Source: Geosiphon pyriformis (Eukaryota > Glomeromycota > Glomeromycetes > Archaeosporales > Geosiphonaceae). Taken from it: a stretch of 64,000 nt of DNA. The position numbers were made by a program, and so were the translations under genes. Positions 50,405 through 62,879 of this stretch are shown piece after piece. The first letter of the stretch is position 1. Each line of letters begins with the position of its first letter. The notes beneath the pieces are model-generated. The model searched no databases. It was not told the DNA's origin and was given only the letters and a program-made list of their open reading frames with translations. The stretch spans positions 491,687 through 555,686 of the forward strand of contig JAAOMT010000046.1 of assembly GCA_016748015.1 (NCBI GenBank), written 5' to 3'.

Positions 50405-53035
50405 ACTGTGTTCAATAGAAATCAAAGGCTGAGAACCATTCAGCAAAACTGAAAATTGGCAATAATTGTTTATTAACTGATCCCCAGCATATTGCAACAA
50501 CCCTTAGAGTCACATCCAAGAAATTTAGGAACTGAGTATGCCTAAAACCCAAATTCTTAGAACTATTTATAACTCCTGAAAACACACAAATCAACAATCA
50601 AAAAACCAACTAGAAACCACAAACCAGACTTAAACTTCAAGCTCTTACAAACCAAAGCATTTTACTTGGCACATATACTGACAGAAATGAAACTAAACTA
50701 TGTTTTATAGTTGACAATAAAATAAAAAACAGCTAACACCAAATACAAAAACTGCTTATCTGAGATGGTTTTTCTTAGAACCAAGTTGGTAAAAAAATGA
50801 ATGTCTAAATGTGCTTTAACCAAGCTAGGCTTCAAAAGACCTTCAATTAAAAAAAAGATGTCCAGATATTGATGGGCCTTTTTTCTTTTAACAACAGAGA
50901 TAGGCAAACCACTAATAGACAAAGAAAATTTGTTTACTCTGCAATTAATAGGAATGGCTATTGTTTTGTCATTATTAATAAAAATGTTGTTAATCTGAAA
51001 AAATTCACTAGCAACATTGAGAATATATTAAGTAGCACTCTGACTGCTACCAACCCAGATTGTATTATCAACAAAGACACCAGCAATGAAAAAAGAAGAA
51101 AATCCAGTCTGAGACTCAGCATAACCATTTCTGGAAATAAAATAAGAATTCAATCTATACCCATACACATTTTTTTGTCTCTTGACTTCACACAAAAGAG
51201 AATCATAAAATATACACCAAAGAAGAGGAAAAAAGACTTCTCCTTGGTTCAAACCATTATGTACACAGTAATTATTCATTAATTCAAAATTAGTCATAAT
51301 CCAGTTAGTATAATTTTCATGAATATTACCAAAAAATTGAATAAATTTGCTACACATTTTAATCCTGACCAAACTTTTGCTAAGATGTTCTTAGCCAACC
51401 AAATTGTACATCTTATGTATATTCTACAAAATTAGCCAGAGCTCTTAGTTCTTCTTCAAAGCATTTTTAATTACTGAATCAATTGCAAAAATGGAAGACT
51501 AAATTGACATATTCTTTAAAACTGAAAAATTGTTTCCACAAAAAACGTCAAAAGTGCTATATGCCAATGAAATTCTGTTAGAGAGAATTTTGGAGAGAAT
51601 TTTGCAAGCTGTTTTGATCAAAACAATAGAATAAGTATTTGTTAGAACACCCTCCCATTTATACAGTTTAAGAATCATTGAAACCCAAGCCTTCTTTTAA
51701 GAACTGAATATTGATTCACTAGATAGACAAAAATTTAAAAGCACTAAAAGCATATTTAGAACCAATCTGTTATAATGTTTCCAAAGCTTATTTAATACAT
51801 CTGAAAAACCAACAGCTTTGCCATTAAGCAAATCTGAAATTACACTAAACAGTTCATTAAACCCAACCAAACACATCACACTAGAAAAAGCCTCATCAAA
51901 AATGTATTTTAAAGGTTTGTATTAACAAGACCACTTATCAGAAATATTAGCAACCACTTTTTGTTTTCTAGTTTATCCTTCCATGATTACATTCACCTTA
52001 GACTTAACCATATTAAGCTCCAAAATCAGCTCATCATCAACAACCAAATGGTTTAGAACCACTTTATAGAAAAGATGTTTCAACACACTTCTAATAATAT
52101 GACCCTTATTCATCTCAAAACTCTTTATTCTCCTATCTATAGCAGACTTGATGTTTGCCTCATTAGCTCTCAAAAATTCAGCAAGCTTGAAAGCACAATA
52201 AAATTTTTTTATACCAAAGAGAACAGAATGAATATGATTAAAGCCCACACCAAAGTTCACAAGATCCTGAATAACTCAAGCCTTAATATTATCCAAAAAA
52301 ATCTAGCATTTCATAAGAAAAGCAAACTTGTCAGTACTTTTCTTATGAGAAGCTTTAATTATCTTCAAAACCAAAAGTTTTAGCTTATGAAACTTAGACA
52401 ATTCTTTGGTAAAAACACCATCAAAGCTCTTGAACCATCTCTTCTTGAATACCTTATTAGCTGAAAGAGTTATTATTTTGTAAATAACATCCCACAAAGC
52501 ATCCAGATTCAAGAATCTCTTAGAAGTAACAAACTCATTAAAGAACATTGCAGCATTGACTGCTATAATGTTTCTAAATTCATCCTATTTTGCTTTATCA
52601 GCACCCTTAAAATCAAACTTCTAATGATCTCTATTAGCTTGCTTGCAAAGAGAGTTCAATTGTACATTCAACAAATTATCCAAATTCACAGACACAGAAA
52701 CAGCATAATAATTGGTATTAAAGTGGTTACTGACATTCAAAACATCACAATACACCACTGTATTGATCAGATTTAAAGAAATAAACATGTAATCAATTGT
52801 TTTCTTAACATCTTTTGAATTTTTCTATGTAAAATCTCTTACAATTAAACTCCTTGACAAAAAATTAACCAAACCCAAATCAAGATATTTTTTAAAACTG
52901 GCACATCTACAGGAGCCATTTTTATTGAAATTGCCATTCAAGATTATGAAAGAAGATTCATTCACAGCCTTCATTATTACAGTCAGAGATTTTAAATTTT
53001 GTAGATTAATTCTGGAATAATCCACAAAAAATTTT
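50405..53035 (-). mobile_element. internal LINE fragment (LINE E)
   Basis: This is a minus-strand ORF2 fragment lacking both LINE ends. From high to low coordinate it holds the endonuclease NGNFNKNGSCRCASFKKY (about 52900), the linker KCLIFKELSKFHKLKLL-like region and SVLKHLFYKVVLNHLVVDDE (about 52060). RT follows (51028-51372) with FVDNTIWVGSSQ, where the catalytic FVDD has become FVDN. AHQYLDIFFLIEGLLKPS lies at 50698-50922. It breaks off at about 50405 against Gypsy1 gag and at about 53035 in AT-rich sequence. Being internal at both ends, it is a rearranged piece rather than a clean insertion. Confidence 0.8.
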
Positions 53036-53219
53036 TGTAATCTAATTGGTGTTCAGTATTATTAGCATAGAGAATTTAATAATATTTTATTAATCAAATA
53101 CTTCAAATAAAAATCGAAACTAACAGTAGAAACATACTTTTATAAACACAAAGTTTTAGAATCCATAAAGATTCACACAACTTTACATAGTAGTTTTTTA
53201 TTAAATTAGATTTAAAATT

Positions 53220-55615
53220 ATGTCTTGCTTTATAATAAATGCTAAAAACTTACTCTGTTTATTTGAATCTTTTACCAGTAAATATAACAAAAGTCAATTA
53301 GTAAAATGTAAGACCAAAAAAAGTCAAAGATGGCAACATGCATCAGCTAGTATTGCAGCAAAAAGAATAATGAAAATAACTAAGTATTTTCCTAGATTAA
53401 CTATATTATTTGACTTTCTAAACAATTACTCTTTATGTAAAAGACATTATAATTAGATTGTTATTAAAAGTCTTTTATTAAACAAATTACTAAATCAAAT
53501 GATTCAACTTTTTTAGATTTAGAAAAAACAAAAAAAAAGACCAAAACTTTCTAATAATAACAAGTTGTTAGAATTAGAAAAAACTTTTTCTGATTTTGGA
53601 GTCCAAGTATTCTTGCCAGATCTAATATATGAAGTTTATATAAAACAGATACAAGAGCTAAAAGATATTAATCAACAATTATTATCTGAGAATGTGACAT
53701 TAAAAAAACAATTAGATGAAGTATTTAATAATCAACAAGGTCATATTAAATCTGTAACAGAAATTGCCAAAAGAGAACGAAGTAATTTATATAATAATAT
53801 AATAAGTTTGAAAAAAAATCATGAACGTTTTAGTCTAGATAGTTTTTTAGAGTATTGTCTTTTAACATGGCTTGTAAAACAAAATCCAGTTATTGTAAGA
53901 TTTATTGAAACTCTTACTTATAATGAAAATAAATATCAAAATAAAAAGGAAAAACTTTTTAAGTGTGCTGTAGTAATTAATGCTATATACAGATCAAGGC
54001 ACTTAAAATATGTTTCCACTATTAATTTAGCCACTTCAACAATCAAATATTCAATAACAAGATTGAAAATAGTCATTGATATTGATAATCATATTATAAG
54101 TTTCAGTTGTTATAAAAAGTTTACTAACTGATTAGAAAGTTGGCTATAAAACAGTTAAAGCTTCTTAAAGAATTTTTATTTTTAGCCTTTAACAATAAAC
54201 AAAAAGATCAAAAAAATTACTTAGATCATGGATATAATACAGTCATATTCAATATTGTTACGAGTTTTTTTGCTTTTAATTATGATCAAATTAATGATAT
54301 TTAAAATATAGATTCTTGGTTGTATTCTGAACTTCTTAAAAAAGAATATGAGAAATTATTTTTTTTAATTTCAGATATGATAAATGAAATTTATAAAGAA
54401 CTTACTAATTATCTTACTATTATTTTAGAAGAGCTTTGTGCAGAGAAAAGTCAAGAAACAAATATGATTAATGAATTAGTACAACATTAAAGCCAAATTA
54501 GTTCTTTAAAAAAATGCTTAGTTTGTTAATTGTCTAATATTAATAATAAGAAGTGAGTTTGTCCTACATGCCATAACAAATTACCAACAATCACTAAGAT
54601 AAATCAATTGAATAAATCAGTTAACATTGCCAAAAAACTCATTCCTTATTCTTACACATTTGAAAATACATAATTGTATCTGAAAATTGAGGTTTATATG
54701 CCGCAATTATATGTTTCTGATCCAATAGCCATAAACCCAAACTCAATTGCCAATATTTGAAAGGTTTTTGAGCATATTGAAGAACTATCCAGCATTAAAG
54801 ATAGTAGCTGTAAATGGGTTGTAGTAACATGTGATAGAGTATCTTATTATTATGCATAAATGATTAAAAAAAACTTTTCTTGGCTTATATTGGTTTTGGG
54901 TACTCTTTATAAAGAGATGAATATGCTAAAAGCATTTGTTGAGCTGAATTGAAATATTAATATAAAATACTTTGCACAATGTTAAGGATATTAGAGTGAA
55001 AGTCAACTGCAGTTTTTTTAAAAATGTCCTGATTATTATAAGTCATAAGATTTAATATGTAATATATATAGACATACAATGGCTTCTGAATTAATGTGGT
55101 TATATGTTGTTTTTAAGAAAAATTCATTTGTTGAAGGTTACTTAGAATAAGCCCAAAATGAAACAGATTTCATATTCAGGTTAAAGTATGAACAAGTCTT
55201 TTTTTATTTACAAACAATTACTAACTTTTGTACTGAAGTTCATTTTAATAGGTTTTCATTAAAACTTGCAGCTAGACAAATGTTTGTACCAATTTGGTCT
55301 GCTTGGTGCTATCTTATTTACCAATTAATTAAAATTGCTGATAAAGAACAATAACTATGATTGAAGCCTAAAGTTTGCAAGCTGATTCAAGAAAGAATTG
55401 TAATTTCTTGATCTAAACTTTCAAATTAACATTAAGACTATGATACAATATTTGAAGAAATTAACAAAATACTCAAATCATTGATTTTTTCTACACCTTC
55501 ACAATGACATTGAGAAATTGCAGTGCATAATTATATTAAATTTGAGAGATTGTGTACTAACTTCTTTAATGTTATTGGATATTTTAAAAGTAAAATATAC
55601 AGGTCTTGTATACAT
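53220..55615 (+). pseudogene. broken copy of an unnamed repetitive gene family
   Basis: ATG 53220 opens MSCFIINAKNLLCLFESFTS. After two short breaks a 188-codon frame (53565-54131) contains a coiled coil (QQLLSENVTLKKQLDEVF) then FIETLTYNENKYQNKKEKLF. Beyond its end the reading continues with scattered stops. It includes FLFLAFNNKQKDQKNYLDHG (about 54175), a paired-cysteine cluster (KKCLVC then VCPTCHNKLPT, about 54510-54590) and WVVVTCDRVSYYYA (about 54820). GTLYKEMNMLKAFVEL (about 54895) and RQMFVPIWSAW (about 55280) follow. Stops replace likely Gln, Trp or Met-flanking codons. The acidic motifs could be a nuclease or transposase core, but I cannot name the family. No intron is evident. The copy is cut at 55615 by the Gypsy2 LTR. 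Confidence 0.6.
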
Positions 55616-56585
55616 TGTTATCAGAAGTTTTTGGTCTCTTTTTTTGAATGTTGTTAATATTTGTCTGTTGCTACTTTCATGTTTTTTGAAAGCAATTGAA
55701 CCTCTAATAACTGAATTTATTTTTAAATTATCTCCTATAATTTAAACTGCTAAGCTTATAAATAAAATGGCCAATTCTGTGCCAGTTACTTTGTGTAGTT
55801 ATGTTGTAGTAAATGTTAACTCTTTCTCAGAAATTGCTTGTCTGGAAGCTTACTAAAAATATGTAGTTATTTTGCTGTGAAAGTCAACTCTTCTACAGGA
55901 ATCTTATCTGTAGGCTACTCTAATAATTATGATAAAAAAAAAACAGAAAAATAAAAAAAATGTAAAAAAAATAGAATTTTGTTAAGAGAAACGTTTTCTA
56001 TCTAGGCCTAAAGTTACTAACAGATTACTGAAATTGGTAATTAATCAATTTCAAAATGTTAGTTGTGTTGAAGGAATTTCAAGTACAATAATCAAAAGAT
56101 TTGGTTTTTAAATATTTAATTTTTATTTGAATGTGTAAAAAATAATTTGTTCTAATTAAGATATTTAAAGTAACATATTATGTTAAGATACTATGAGAAG
56201 ATACATTTTCTTGAAAAAAAAGCTTTTCTTTTATACAACTTGTTATAGTACTAATCTTTGAACTTGCACTTTTCTTTTTGCTGCAATTTGGGTGAACTAA
56301 AGATACATTTCGGCAAATTACAAGTTATTTCACTGAACTATTGATTATTTCGGCCAATTTTCATTAATTTTGGCGAATTTTGACTATGTTAAATGGTTCA
56401 GAGTATTGTGTAATTTGATCATCTTACTTTCTATAATACAAATTGGATTATTAATTGAGTAATAATATTTGATAATTTGATTAAATAATAAGTGATATTC
56501 GAAATAATAATAATATATGCTAATTAATAATAAGAATTATGGGAGTAATTTATGCTAATTAATAGCTAAAATTCTACTGGTAACA
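55616..56585 (-). repeat. 3' LTR of Gypsy2 (family LTR2)
   Basis: 970 bp from TGTTATCAGAAG to CTACTGGTAACA on the plus strand, homologous to the solo LTRs at 44504 and 49343. A TATAAAAG box reads on the minus strand at about 56227-56238. Flanking bases differ on the two sides (ACAT against TAAT), as expected when only one LTR of a full element is in view. Confidence 0.88.
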
Positions 56586-56600
56586 TAATTTTTTCCTTAA
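56586..56600 (-). other. polypurine tract of Gypsy2
   Basis: The minus strand reads TTAAGGAAAAAATTA immediately before the LTR TGTTACCAG. A purine run in this position primes plus-strand DNA synthesis in LTR retrotransposons. Confidence 0.7.
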
Positions 56601-56619
56601 GACTGAGTTCCATCAAAGT

Positions 56620-57272
56620 TCAAGCACTATCTGTGATATTAAAATAGTGGTCCAAAATAATTAAAGTGATTTGGTCTAAAAATTGTTAAAATTTCAGTTC
56701 TATAAGCTTTCCAATGTATTGAATCTTTATTAGATAAAGTATTGGATTTTGTAAAATATTTTTACAAGTGTTGAATAACTCATAGAGTCTAAATGCTGCT
56801 CTAAGTTTGTAGTGAGTGTTTGTTAGTCTGGCTGCTGTCTTGAATTCATTGTGAATTTGTTTTTGTATAGCTTTTAGAGTAATGTTTATTGTTTCAAGTT
56901 CTAGTTTTTGTTTATAAAGTGTTTTTCCAATATGAAAATATCTATATATAAGGGTATGTTTATTGTTCTGTTTGTTGAAGAATAGTAGAAGTTTTTGTTA
57001 AATTGTGGCATTTGGTGAAATGTCAATAGGGGCAGATAAAAAGTTTTCTTTTAGTGCTTGCTTCAAAAGTTTTGGTAATTGATTTCCAGAGTAACTTCTT
57101 GTTATTTTCTATAAGAGTGATAATTCTGGGAATTATTTTCTACTAGTGCTGTGGTTTTTTTTTGAGTATAATTAATTTGATTTCCATTAATTATTATGAA
57201 TAGATCAAGAAGTGTTTTCAAAGCTAACATTAATTTTTGGAATATTTGTTGAATATTTCGAAGAATAATCAT
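56620..57272 (-). pseudogene. extra ORF between integrase and 3' LTR (ORF X)
   Basis: A minus-strand frame with few stops encodes about 180 residues. It reads QLPKLLKQALKENFLSAPID, then KLLLFFNKQNNKHTLIYRYF and TLYKQKLELETINITLKAIQ. It continues HNEFKTAARLTNTHYKLRAA and ILDHYFNITDSA before a stop at 56620. Internal TAA and TAG codons fall where Gln fits. An N-terminal piece (MIILRNIQQIFQKLMLALKT from 57272) lies in another frame, joined through a run of nine A. The protein looks helical and basic, without signal peptide or membrane segment, so it is not an obvious envelope gene despite its position. No family recognised. Confidence 0.55.
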
Positions 57273-57487
57273 GATAATTGACTAATTAATAAACAAAATT
57301 TTTAAAAAAAATAAAGAAAATTATTTTTGGATATGGGGTTTTTATTTGTTTTTAGGTTTGAATGTTTCTTGTAATTATTTACTATTTTTGTTTTATATTT
57401 TGTGTATTTTAAAGGAGTTATTATAAAAATGTTAAATTAAATGTTTAAGTTTAATTGTTGTTCTATTATAATTATTGGTTCTAAATT

Positions 57488-60100
57488 TCAGAGAATATCT
57501 TCAGGATTAATTAGAGGAGAATGTGTACCAATTTGTGGAATTAATGGTTCAGGATTGTTTCTGGAATGATAGTATTTTAATCAATCTCCATGTACAACTT
57601 TTGCTAGTACTTTGTCATCAAGTCTTAACTTGTATGATCTATTGCCTAGAATTTCATAAATATAAAATGGTCCATCCCATTTATGTTCAAATTTTCCACT
57701 CCATTGTTTTTTAATCTTAGTTCTGTGTAAGAGAACTTTATTTCCCACTTTAAATTTGTTAGTAACTGGTGACAATTTGTTGTTATGTCTTTCTTTTTGT
57801 TGGGCTTAAGAGTGTTTAATATGAATGGCTGCTATGTGTTTTTTTTTTCAATATACTAAAAAGAGTGTAGGCTCTTTTTTGGAGTGTTTTTTGAAAGTTT
57901 TCTTCATTGGTTGGTTGTACTGAATATGTTTTTACTGTAAAATTAATTGGCAATGTTGCTGTCTTTTCATAAGTAAGATCAAATAGTATGTGTTTCATAG
58001 TATCTTGTTTTAGTGTTCTGTATGCTAATAACACTGATGGAATAAAAATATCCCATTCCTGCTCAAAATCTGTTGAGACTTTGGCTAAAGATTCACACAA
58101 TGTTCTGTTGAAACGTTTTACAAGTCTATTTGTTTGAGGATAATAAAGTGATGATAGAGGTCTTTTGATATTGAATCATTCACAAATTTCTTGTATCAAG
58201 TTGTTCACAAAATGTGTTCTTTGATCAGATAAGAGTTCAATTGGGCATCTATGTCTACAAATAATGTCTTCATAAATGAAATTTGCTACTGATTTTGCAT
58301 CTGTTCTTTGAATGGCTCTAGTTTCAGGCCATTTGGTAAGATAATCTACTGCAACTGCAATATAACAATTTTTTTGGGTTGTGATAGGTAATGGTCTGAC
58401 TAAATCAATTCCAACTTTGTCAAAAGGTTGTTCAACTTTGATTGGATTTAAAGATTCTGTGGGGTGAGTTCCTTCTCTTTTTTGACAACTATTACAAGAT
58501 TTTATATATTGTTGAATGTCTTTTTACATATAGGACCAAAAATAATGTTTAAGAGTTCTTTGAATTGTTCTATCTCTTCCCAAGTATGCTGAAGATAGAT
58601 TTGTGTGTATGTTGTATAGGATTGTTTCTTTTTCATTTTACTGTACTAACTTGAGTAGTTGGTTTGGGTTTTTGTGATTTTTGTAATAAATTTTGTTGTA
58701 ATGTATAAAATATTGTTTGAATTGGTGTTGTAATCGATGTTTTTCACTTGGAGACCAATTTTCTGGCATGATAAGAGTCTCCAAATAGTTTTTAAAGTTG
58801 TTGTAATTTCTGAGATTCATTGTTGTTTTGTTGTTTTGTTGGTAGTAATAAGTTGTAGTGAATTTGTTGATAGTGTTAATCTTGTCTTATTTTTGAAAGG
58901 CTATCAACATTAGTGTGTAGTTTTCTTGGTTTGTGGTGTACAATATATTTGTAGTCTGCTAGAAAATTATTCTATTGAGACTGTTTGGCACTTTGTTCAG
59001 TTTTTTTTTTATTGAGCCATTTAAGACCAATATTGTCAGTTATGATGTCAAATTCTTTTCTATTCTTTAGGTATTGTTGAAAGTGTTTAAGAGCCCAAAT
59101 GACTATAGCAGCTTCTAATTCAGTTGAGCCATATTTGAATTCTGTAGATTTGAGTGTTTTATTGGCATAAGCAATAACTTGCTCCTGGCTATTTTCATTC
59201 AATTGTGATAGAATGGCACCAAATGTTATGTGTGAAATATCAGTGGCTAGTTAAAACTGTTTGTTAAAGTCTGGGTAAACAAAAACTGAGGCTGTTGTCA
59301 ATTTTGTTTTGAAAATTTTAAAGACTTTCTGCTGTTCTTTAATCCATTGATATAGCATGTTTTTGTTGATAAAATAATTGAGTGGTTTGGCAATTTCTGA
59401 TGAATTTTTAATAATAAGAGGTTAATTCTACAAATCTTTGTAGTTCTGTGGTATTTTTGGAAGTTTAAAAGTTTTTGACAGCACTAATTGTTTTCAGATT
59501 TGGTTTGGCTCCATCTTTGCTGACAATATGTCCAAAAAAGATTAAACTTGTTTTTCCAAAGTGACACTTCTTAATGTTCAATTTCAATCTTGCTTTCCAT
59601 AATTGTTGAAAAACTTCTTACAAGTGGATAAGATGAGCTTTAAAACTTGGTGAGTACACATTAGTATTATCAAGATAGACAACTACTAACTGTCATAAAA
59701 ATACTTCATATACAACATCCATAAATTGCTAAAATGTTGTTGGTGCATTATAGAGTCTAAAAAGCATAACATTGAACTCATAGTTTCTTTCTTGGGTGGT
59801 AAATGCTGTTTTGGATCAATTTTTTGGGTCTATTTTGACTTGTCAGTATCCACTTTCCAAGTCTAAAGTTGAGAAGAACTTGGCTTTTCCTAGAGCATCT
59901 AAGATGTCATTAATTTTTGGAAGAGAATAGGCATCTCCAATTGTCATGCTATTGAGTTGACAATAATCTACACAGAATCTGATTTTTCTATTTTTCTTTT
60001 TAACAAGAACTACTGATGAGACCCAAAGACTTCTTGATGATTGAATCAATCTGTTATTGAGCATTTTTTGGACCTCTTCTTTTATAAATTGGTGGCTAGC
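57488..60100 (-). pseudogene. Gypsy2 pol: RT, RNase H, integrase
   Basis: RT has IRFCVDYCQLNSMTIGDAYS and FFSTLDLESGY (59843-60064), then VVVYLDNTNVYS, where the YxDD box has become YLDN (about 59680). RNase H has QVIAYANKTLKS, ELEAAIVIWALKHFQQYL and IITDNIGLKWLN (58972-59202). The integrase zinc region has HTNLSSAYLGRDR (second His now Tyr) and SCNSC (about 58490-58620). The core has VAVDYLTKWPETR and LSDQRTHF, then YYPQTNRLVKRFN, in which the catalytic Glu appears as Lys (about 58110). A GPY/F-type C-terminus, HKWDGPFYIYEILGNRSYKL, lies at about 57650. The frame ends at TGA 57488. Confidence 0.85.
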
Positions 60101-60683
60101 AGATGGAACTTGATAAGCTTATTGTTGTTTTGGTAAAGCATCTTCTGTATGGATTTAATGTTGAATAATATCAGTTTTTTTCAGATCATTGTTGTTTTTT
60201 GCAAATATATCTGCAAATTCAGCTATTAGCTGTTTCAATTGTCTTTGTTGTTGGGGTTCTAAGGGACTCATGTTGATTCAAGAGAGTTTTTTTTCCAAAA
60301 AGTGGTAGTTTTCAGTAATAAGGATAATATTTGGATTTGGAAGTAGAGTATGTCTTACAATTTCGATAAAATTAAAGACAATTTGGAAGTTTTTATCTTA
60401 AAAGATATTATTGTGTATGATTCCAATCTCTGATTTGTTCAATAAAACAATAAGAGTAATTATTGGGATTGTAAAATGTAACTTGAAATTTTTTTATTCC
60501 TTTGGAAATATAAACATTTAGGATTGAGATTTTATGCTTTAAACAAATTTGTTTATTGGATTCAAAGATTTGTTGAATAGTGATGGGTTTTGAGCAAGTG
60601 TAAATTTCGTGATGTTTTCCAAAAGATGAAATCTGGTGAGATTTATTCTGTGCATTGAGAACTATATTTACTGGAGCTGTAAA

Positions 60684-61900
60684 TCATTCAGTTGAACCAA
60701 AATCTTGCATTTTTCTTTTACTTTTTCCTAATTGTTCTCTGTTGTTAACTGATTGTAAACTCAAAATGTTAATTAAGAGTAAGTAAATTGCTTGGGCAAT
60801 TTTTTTAGCATGTTCAATTCTGAATAGTTTGTTTGTTTTATTTTGTAACATAATAGTAATATCTCCAGTATATCCTGCATCTATGACTCCTTCTCTAACA
60901 TTGATTTCTTTGCTTGCCAATGATGATTGGAAAGCAATTTGGACCATTGCTCCTAGTGGTATTTTAAGAGCAATTCTGAGATTGATTTTGGTTAAAGATT
61001 TTGGTTGGAGAACCAAAGTGTCTTTGCCAGAATATTTTAGATTATATCCTGTATCAATTTCGTGGGCTTTTTTTGGTTTTATTCTTTTTCCATTGTTGTT
61101 AAAGTATTTGAATTGTATAGCAGATTGGTTTTTAGTAAGATAAATTGAAGTTGTTGTAATTTCTTCTTCTGGCTTAGGTTCTCCAAACTTAATTTTTTTT
61201 TGGTCATTTTTGTTGGGTAAGAGAATACTAAGCACATAGCATTTTGAACACTATTTATTATTACAAGGCATGATGTATTCTTCACACAATTGAATATTTA
61301 TCTGCTCTAATCATTGAATTTGAGCTTCTTGAGTCAGATAAGTGTGACTTGCAATTTGGTGATATGTTTTTACTTTATCTTTGTAGTTGAATCTAGCTAA
61401 TTCTATTATATACTCAATGTATTCTGCTTCTTTTATTTGGTGGACATCTTTTTGTGTGGCTCCATTAATTAAAGTTATTGCTAGGTCAAAGATTATTTCA
61501 GCATCATAAGAGTAGTGGTAAAGTTTGTTGAGAGCACTGTTGTATGTTGTATTAAAAAGTGTTCCTCTTCTGACTTTTTCTGAGATTGATAGAGCATATT
61601 GACAGGTTTGATCACATACTCCTCCTTTTATTGCAACATCAATCTAGTTGTATTCTTCTGGTGGCATATCTTCATATGTGAGACATGGAGTGTTGTCCTA
61701 TTTTCCACTTCTTTTGGGATATTCAAATCGTTTTCTATGACATGCTTTACAAAAGTAGCAGATGCAAGTTTCATATTCTTCTTCTGGAGAAATACATGCT
61801 CCCATTGATGAAAGTTTTTTGTTACAATCTTTGCATTTAAGTGGGATGTAGGGTGGTTGTTTTCATGATTCTGGTGTAGAATATCTAACTACATTCTATT
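60684..61900 (-). pseudogene. Gypsy2 pol: cysteine-rich segment and dUTPase domain
   Basis: Following protease, a region near 61700-61860 has CKDC and CICYFCKAC, a possible zinc ribbon. Residues from about 61125 form a trimeric-type dUTPase, which hydrolyses dUTP to dUMP and pyrophosphate. Motif 1 is HEIDTGYNL, motif 2 PLGAMVQIAFQSSLASK, motif 3 GVIDAGYTGDI, motif 4 RIEHAKKIAQAI and motif 5 REQLG..QDFGSTE. Motif 3 keeps its Asp and Tyr. Several other key positions look changed by G to A: N for D in motif 1, Q for R in motif 2, and D and E for G in motif 5. The domain lies between protease and RT. Such a domain would keep uracil out of the cDNA, or limit it. Confidence 0.8.
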
Positions 61901-62159
61901 CTCTGGTCTTTTCAAAAATTTCTTGTTCTGTTTCCTTGGCCCAACTGGATGTTGATCCAAGAGCCATAAAAGTTTCAGTAATTGGTAGTTTTTTTTTATT
62001 TTTAAATTCAAATACTGGAGCTTTTTTGGATTTTTTATTAAAAGTACCACAAGTAACAGATACTCTAGTGTATTGTCTTTGGTATAAAATCTTCATTTCT
62101 TGGGTTTTCCAATTTAAATTTGCATTGGCCTTGAAAAGCCAATTATTTCTGACAAGAGC

Positions 62160-62762
62160 TTAATATTGTAGTGCATCCATGACTAAAACTTTAACTGGAA
62201 TGGTAATTCCATCAATTGTAAATGGAAAGTTGTCAATTTCTTCTACTGGTGTCTTTTTCATTCTATCTGCTGTAACAATAACAGTTTGGGCTGGTCTGTC
62301 AACCGTTTTTTGAAGCTGTTGCATCAATTGGTAGGTGATAATACTTCCAGCTGATCTACTGTCTAAAATTAACTGAATTGGTTTTCCTTCAACTTTAGCT
62401 TTAGTATACATTGTTGTAATTGCTTTTTGTTCATTGACTGCTGTATTGCTAAGCAAGAATGGTAATTCATTGGCTTCAAATTCAAATGAAAATATATTTA
62501 AGAGGTTGGCATTTTGAGCAATTTGAGCTGATGAAATAGTATTGTTAGAAGAGTTTGATCTTAATGTTGCAACTTCACCTTCAGAAAGTGCAGTTTGTTG
62601 AAAATCCGATTCTTCAGGTATTGTAAGATAACTGGGTTGAATGTAATAGTAATTGAGTCTTTGCTGACCAGAATTTTGGAGAACTAATTGGTTGTTTAAA
62701 TTGATTTTGTTGTTATTGTTCTGAAATTGATTTTGAAGTGTGAATTGGTTATGTTGAATCAC
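62160..62762 (-). pseudogene. Gypsy2 aspartic protease region
   Basis: A 200-codon frame with an Asn/Gln-rich first half, then a retropepsin-like fold. It reads IQLILDSRSAGSIITYQLMQ, in which the catalytic D-S/T-G triad shows Arg for Gly (GGA to AGA would explain it). TVIVTADRMKKTPVEEIDNF and FTIDGITIPVKVLVMDALQY follow. The protease would cleave the Gag-Pol polyprotein. With the glycine lost it should be inactive. Confidence 0.75.
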
Positions 62763-62879
62763 TCTTTAAGCTGGTACTTGATATTGTTGTGTAGGTGGTT
62801 GTTAATACTGTTGAATTGGTAGAAATTGTTGGTATTGTTGTTGTAGAGTAGGTTGATAGTAATTGGTTTGTTATTGGGG

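Noticed and set aside
55616-56585. Considered as a third solo LTR
   Set aside because: Flanking 4-mers do not match, and a polypurine tract with gypsy pol in the right orientation adjoins it, so it is better read as the 3' LTR of Gypsy2.
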